Below, piece after piece: positions 60,194 to 64,000 of a stretch of DNA of 64,000 nucleotides; position 1 is the stretch's first letter, and each line of letters starts with the position of its first letter. Both the position numbers and the translations under genes were made by a program. The notes under the pieces were generated by a model. The model worked only from the letters and a program-made list of their open reading frames with translations. It had not been told where the DNA came from and did not search any database. The stretch comes from Bosea sp. ANAM02 (lineage in GTDB: Bacteria > Pseudomonadota > Alphaproteobacteria > Rhizobiales > Beijerinckiaceae), in contig NZ_AP022848.1 of assembly GCF_011764485.1 (NCBI RefSeq), forward strand, positions 3,190,001-3,254,000, given 5' to 3'.

Positions 60194-60970
60194 ATGAAGA
60201 TCAGGAAGGCAGTGATCCTCGCCGGCGGGCGCGGCACACGGATCATGGAAGAATCGGAATATCGCCCGAAGCCGATGATCGAGATCGGCGGGAGACCGAT
60301 CATCTGGCACATCATGAAGCTGTATTCGTGCTACGGCATCAACGAGTTCGTCGTGTGCCTGGGTTACAAGGGCTATTTCCTGAAAGAGTATTTCGGGAAC
60401 TACCTGCTCCACTCCTCGGATGTGACCTTCGACTTCACGCAGGGCGGCATGACGGTCCATGCCGGCCGGGCCGAGCCCTGGAAGGTCACGCTGGTCGATA
60501 CCGGACAGGATACGATGACGGGCGGCCGCCTTGCCCGCGTGAAATCCTATCTGGACGGCGAAAGCTTCTGCCTGACCTATGGCGACGGTGTCTCGGACGT
60601 GCCGATCGACCGGCTGGTCGCCTTCCATGAAAGCCACGGCCGCGCCGCGACGGTGACGGCAGTGCGCCCGCCCGGCCGCTTCGGCGTGCTCGATCTCGAC
60701 GGCAACGGTGTCAGCGGTTTCCGCGAGAAAGCGGCAAGCGATTCAGGCTTCATCAATGGCGGCTTCTTCGTGCTGGAGCCGCGCGCGCTCGATCGGATCG
60801 CCGGCGACGACATCGTCTGGGAAAGCGGCCCGATGGAAGGCCTCGCCCGCGACGGCGAGCTCATGGCCTATCCGCATGACGGCTTCTGGCAGCCGATGGA
60901 CACGCTGCGCGACAAGCGCCGCCTCGAGGAACTCTGGGACAACGGCGAGGCACCATGGCGGGTCTGGTGA
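60194..60970 (+). CDS. rfbF: Glucose-1-phosphate cytidylyltransferase
   Basis: 258 residues from the ATG at 60194. It makes CDP-glucose from CTP and glucose-1-phosphate. AVILAGGRGTRI is the nucleotide-binding start, with RPKPMIEIGGRPIIWH and LTYGDGVSD (metal Asp) as further landmarks; WESGPMEGLA and FWQPMDTLRDK are typical of RfbF. It overlaps rfbG by 16 bases. Confidence 0.95.
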   Translation: MKIRKAVILAGGRGTRIMEESEYRPKPMIEIGGRPIIWHIMKLYSCYGINEFVVCLGYKGYFLKEYFGNYLLHSSDVTFDFTQGGMTVHAGRAEPWKVTLVDTGQDTMTGGRLARVKSYLDGESFCLTYGDGVSDVPIDRLVAFHESHGRAATVTAVRPPGRFGVLDLDGNGVSGFREKAASDSGFINGGFFVLEPRALDRIAGDDIVWESGPMEGLARDGELMAYPHDGFWQPMDTLRDKRRLEELWDNGEAPWRVW

Positions 60971-62043
60971 ATCCCGATCCCGGCTTCTGGCGCGGGCGAC
61001 GGGTGCTCGTCACCGGCCATAGCGGCTTCAAGGGAAGTTGGCTGTGCCTATGGCTGGCGCGGCTCGGCGCCGTGCCACTCGGCCTGTCATTGCCGGCGCA
61101 GGACGAAGCCGAAAGCGAGCGGCTCGGCTTTCTGGACGGCGTCATGCCGAGCCTTGCTTGCGATATCCGCGACGGGCAAGCGGTCCGGGCGGCCCTCGGG
61201 CGACTTGAGCCGGAGATCGTCCTGCATCTCGCGGCCCAGCCGCTGGTGCGCCGGTCCTATCGCGACCCGCGCCTGACCTTCGAGACCAATGTGATGGGCA
61301 CGCTGAACCTGCTGGAGGCGGTCCGCCTCCAGCCAAGCGTGCGCAGCGTCGTGATCGCGACGACGGACAAATGCTACGAGAACCGCGAATGGCCCTGGGC
61401 CTATCGCGAAACCGATCCGCTCGGCGGGCACGATCCCTACAGCGCCAGCAAGGCCTGCACCGAAATCCTCGCGGCATCCTGGCGGAATTCGTTCGCAGCC
61501 TCGCTGGACCATCCGATCGCGATCGCGACCGCCCGTGCCGGCAACGTCATCGGTGGCGGCGACTGGGCGCAGGACCGGCTCGTGCCGGATGCCGTCCGGG
61601 CCTTTGCCGACGGCCAGCCTCTCGGTCTGCGCGATCCGCAGGCGACCCGCCCGTGGCAGCACGTGCTCGATGCGCTCTGCGGCTATCTGCTCCTGACGGA
61701 GCGGCTTCACAGCGGTGACGGCCGTTTCGCGGATGCCTGGAATTTCGGGCCTGACGGCGGAGCCGAACGATCCGTCGCGGCGCTGCTCGACGCACTGGTC
61801 CGGCTCTGGGGCGACGGCGCCTCGTGGACGGGTGACGCGGCATTCGGCCCGCATGAGGCGAGCCGGCTCGCCCTCGATTCCGGCAGGGCGCGCCAGCATC
61901 TCGGCTGGCGCCCGCGCCTCGATTTCGAGGCGGCTCTCGCCCTGACGGCCCGCTGGTACCGGCGCCATCGCCTGGGCACGCCGGCCGCCGAACTCATCGC
62001 CGCCGATCTCGAATCCTATGAAAGCGGAGCCACTCGCTCATGA
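60955..62043 (+). CDS. rfbG: CDP-glucose 4,6-dehydratase
   Basis: A 362-residue extended SDR. VTGHSGFKGSWLCLWL near residue 18 is the NAD-binding signature of this group, then HLAAQPLVRRSY, TTDKCYENREW and catalytic YSASK (about 162-166). It yields CDP-4-keto-6-deoxyglucose for the methyltransferase, epimerase and reductase coded nearby. It overlaps the methyltransferase gene by 4 bases. Confidence 0.95.
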   Translation: MAGLVNPDPGFWRGRRVLVTGHSGFKGSWLCLWLARLGAVPLGLSLPAQDEAESERLGFLDGVMPSLACDIRDGQAVRAALGRLEPEIVLHLAAQPLVRRSYRDPRLTFETNVMGTLNLLEAVRLQPSVRSVVIATTDKCYENREWPWAYRETDPLGGHDPYSASKACTEILAASWRNSFAASLDHPIAIATARAGNVIGGGDWAQDRLVPDAVRAFADGQPLGLRDPQATRPWQHVLDALCGYLLLTERLHSGDGRFADAWNFGPDGGAERSVAALLDALVRLWGDGASWTGDAAFGPHEASRLALDSGRARQHLGWRPRLDFEAALALTARWYRRHRLGTPAAELIAADLESYESGATRS

Positions 62044-63272
62044 ACCCCTGCAAATGCCGCTTCTGCAGCGCGCCCCTGACCACGGTCTTCGCCGATCTCG
62101 GCATGACGCCGCTGGCGAATGCTTTCGTGGCACCGGACGACGCATCCGAGCCCGAAGCCTTTTTTCCGTTGCAGGTCTATGTCTGCGATGCCTGCAAGCT
62201 GGTGCAGGCGCGCGATGTCGAGACGCCCGGCGCGATCTTCAGCGACTATGCCTATTTCTCCGGCTTCTCGCAGAGCTGGCTTGACCATAGCGAGCGCTAT
62301 GCCCACGCGATGATCCAGCGTTTCGGTCTCTCGGACGCCAGCAAGGTCGTCGAGGTCGCCAGCAATGACGGGTACCTGCTGCAGTATTTCCAGCAGGCGG
62401 GCGTGCCGATCCTCGGCATCGAGCCGGCGGCCAATGTCGCGGCGGTCGCGCAGCGTCGGGGCATCCCGACGCAGGTGCGCTTTTTCGGCCGCAGGACGGC
62501 ACGCGATCTCGCGGCGCAGGGCCATCAGGCCGATCTCATCGCGGCGAACAACGTCATCGCCCATGTCCCCGACCTCAACGACTTCGTGGCCGGGTTCGAA
62601 TTGCTGCTGAAGCCGGAGGGCGTGCTGACGCTGGAATTCCCGCATCTGCTGCGGATGCTGATCGAGAACCAGTTCGACACGATCTATCACGAGCACTTCT
62701 CGTATTTCTCCCTCCTCGCGATCGAGCGCGTGCTCGCGGCGCATGGGCTTGCGGTCTTCGACATCAACCGGCTGCCGACGCATGGCGGCTCGCTGCGCGT
62801 CTATGCCGGTCACGCGGCCGGCGGACGTGAGCCTTCCGCCGCCGTGCTGACACTGCGGCAGGAAGAAGAGGCCTTCGGCCTCGACAGGATCGCTACCTAT
62901 GCCGGCTTCGCCGAGCGGATCGCCCGCACGAAATGCGCCCTGCTAGATTTCCTGATCGCGGCGCGGCGTGACGGCAAGCGCGTCGCGGCCTATGGCGCGC
63001 CGGCCAAGGGCAACACGCTGCTCAACTATTGCGGCGTCGGGCCGGAACTCGTCGCCTTCACCGTCGATCGCAGCCCGCACAAGCAGGGCAGGCTCCTGCC
63101 GGGCACCCGCATCCCGGTGAAGGCGCCTGATGTCATCCTCAAGGAAAAGCCGGATTACCTGCTGATCCTGCCCTGGAATCTCAGGGGCGAAGTGATGCAG
63201 CAGATGGCGGCGCTGCGCGACTGGGGCGGGCGCTTCGTCGTCCCGATCCCGGAGGTCGAGGTGCTCGCGTGA
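62040..63272 (+). CDS. Sugar C-methyltransferase (Zn-binding + SAM domain)
   Basis: A 410-residue three-domain enzyme of the TylCIII/NovU type. The N-terminal Zn module has Cys pairs CKCRFC and VCDACKLVQ. The SAM-binding domain holds VVEVASNDGYLLQYF (about 100). The C-terminal domain has AYGAPAKGNTLLNYCG (about 318) and LPGTRIPV. Such enzymes methylate C-3 of 4-keto-6-deoxy sugar nucleotides, giving branched sugars. By context the substrate is the RfbG product. Confidence 0.88.
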   Translation: MNPCKCRFCSAPLTTVFADLGMTPLANAFVAPDDASEPEAFFPLQVYVCDACKLVQARDVETPGAIFSDYAYFSGFSQSWLDHSERYAHAMIQRFGLSDASKVVEVASNDGYLLQYFQQAGVPILGIEPAANVAAVAQRRGIPTQVRFFGRRTARDLAAQGHQADLIAANNVIAHVPDLNDFVAGFELLLKPEGVLTLEFPHLLRMLIENQFDTIYHEHFSYFSLLAIERVLAAHGLAVFDINRLPTHGGSLRVYAGHAAGGREPSAAVLTLRQEEEAFGLDRIATYAGFAERIARTKCALLDFLIAARRDGKRVAAYGAPAKGNTLLNYCGVGPELVAFTVDRSPHKQGRLLPGTRIPVKAPDVILKEKPDYLLILPWNLRGEVMQQMAALRDWGGRFVVPIPEVEVLA

Positions 63273-63799
63273 TCCTCAGCGAAACCCGCATCCCCGGCGT
63301 CTTCATCGTCGACCTCGCGCCATTCGCGGATGAACGGGGACATTTCGCACGCTGCTACTGCGCCGATGTCTTCGCCCGGCACGGGATCCGCTTTTCGCCG
63401 CTCCAGTGCAACCTGTCCTTCAATCCACACCCCGGCACGCTGCGCGGCCTGCACTACCAGGCGGAGCCGGTGCCGGACGCAAAACTCGTGCGCTGCTCGC
63501 GCGGTGCGATCTTCGATGTCGCGGTCGATCTTCGCGACGCTTCGCCGACCCGCGGCGAATGGGTCGGTGTCGAACTCGATGCGGCAAGCGGGCGGGCGCT
63601 CTTCGTGCCGGAGGGCTGCGCCCACGGCTTCCAGACGCTCAGGCCCGATAGCGAGGTCTTCTACATGATGGGCGCGCCCTATCGCGCCGATCTTTCGCGT
63701 GGCCTGCGCTGGAACGACCCTGCCTTCGGCATCGACTGGCCGAACCCGGTGCCGCGCCTCAATGCACGCGACGCGGCCTGGCCCGACCGCCGCGCCTGA
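63269..63799 (+). CDS. dTDP-4-dehydrorhamnose 3,5-epimerase family protein (RmlC-like)
   Basis: A 176-residue cupin. GTLRGLHYQ carries the catalytic His (about residue 62), and LVRCSRGAIFDVAVDLR, VPEGCAHGFQTL and EVFYMM the remaining fold. In a CDP-sugar cluster it is more likely to epimerise a CDP-4-keto-6-deoxy(-methyl) sugar than dTDP sugars. It overlaps the methyltransferase gene by 4 bases. Confidence 0.9.
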   Translation: MILSETRIPGVFIVDLAPFADERGHFARCYCADVFARHGIRFSPLQCNLSFNPHPGTLRGLHYQAEPVPDAKLVRCSRGAIFDVAVDLRDASPTRGEWVGVELDAASGRALFVPEGCAHGFQTLRPDSEVFYMMGAPYRADLSRGLRWNDPAFGIDWPNPVPRLNARDAAWPDRRA

Positions 63800-63826
63800 C
63801 CTCCCTTCCGGAACACGGATCAAGAC

Positions 63827-64000
63827 ATGATGGATATCGAGACCATGGCGGCCGATGGCGACGGCGCCGAGACCGGCGGGCATGGCCCATCGGGTTGGCT
63901 GCGGGCGCTTCTGAAGCGGCAGGCCGGTCAGCCTTTCCACCCGGGTGGCAACCTGCGCCCCGATACGATGGCGGGCCATTGGCGCAGCGACGGCTTCGAT
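63827..64000 (+). CDS. Start of an unidentified protein, runs past window end
   Basis: An open frame of 58 codons from the ATG at 63827, starting MMDIETMAADGDG and containing SGWLRALLKRQAG. It starts 27 bases after the epimerase gene and is probably a further sugar or polysaccharide gene of the same operon. Too short to identify. Confidence 0.5.
   Translation, partial: MMDIETMAADGDGAETGGHGPSGWLRALLKRQAGQPFHPGGNLRPDTMAGHWRSDGFD

Noticed and set aside
1..64000. tRNA or rRNA genes
   Set aside because: None recognised on either strand when reading intergenic regions, although short or divergent RNAs cannot be excluded by eye.

Overview
The window is GC-rich DNA from an alphaproteobacterium, most likely of the Hyphomicrobiales. 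The evidence is the core gene set (GyrA with an acidic insert, Aat, a DUF2155 protein, an NDUFA12-type complex I accessory protein, a B12-dependent ribonucleotide reductase), the short palindromic intergenic repeats, and a complete Sox thiosulfate-oxidation cluster. A Bosea-like organism fits best; this is inference, as no 16S or other marker lies in the window.

Layout. (1) 1-9271 is core chromosome: the end of gyrA, aat, a DUF2155 protein, a UGT-like glycosyltransferase, an NDUFA12-family protein and nrdJ. (2) 9272-20135 is a defence island. It holds a short prokaryotic Argonaute operon of the DREN-APAZ/pAgo (SPARDA-like) type, preceded by a 57-residue basic protein. The effector reading frame is split by one frameshift. 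Next come an AbiEi/AbiEii abortive-infection pair behind two remarkable 45-bp palindromes, a PD-(D/E)XK-like nuclease gene cut at its 5' end, an IS21-family element, an IS3 remnant and the stump of an AAA/OLD-type ATPase gene. (3) 20091-24344 is an arsenic resistance operon (arsR, two unrelated arsenate reductases, acr3, second arsR, flavoprotein with a Cys-rich tail) that abuts the ATPase stump.

(4) 24606-39489 is sulfur oxidation. soxYZBCD, a small cytochrome c, a DsrE-like protein and soxF read leftward; soxAX and an MBL hydrolase read rightward. Beyond them lie a BigR-type operon (persulfide dioxygenase-like hydrolase, two YeeE/YedE half-transporters, DUF2892 protein), a SoxT-like transporter, the SoxR-type repressor and the SoxS/SoxW thioredoxins. 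Thiosulfate would be bound to SoxYZ by SoxAX, hydrolysed by SoxB and oxidised by SoxCD, with cytochromes c taking the electrons. (5) 39509-45709 is the cytochrome bd module: cydDC diverges from cydAB, with an FNR/FixK-like box between them, and a 42-residue cydX follows cydB.

(6) 45833-53852 is one leftward catabolic operon: enolase-superfamily dehydratase, GntR/FCD regulator, CUT1 binding protein and two permeases, SDR, HbpS/GlcG-like protein and GMC oxidoreductase. It lies behind a promoter that overlaps a perfect 24-bp palindrome and has no ABC ATPase of its own. (7) 54019-64000 is a cell-surface polysaccharide region: two tiny membrane proteins, a DUF6502/DUF5666 pair, a reductase, a GT2 glycosyltransferase, a Wzt/Wzm-type exporter, and rfbF/rfbG with a C-methyltransferase and a 3,5-epimerase for a CDP-linked, probably C-methylated deoxysugar. 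Both divergent intergenic regions here carry a pair of GTGGGAA-N3-TTCCCAC palindromes, which suggests a shared regulator.
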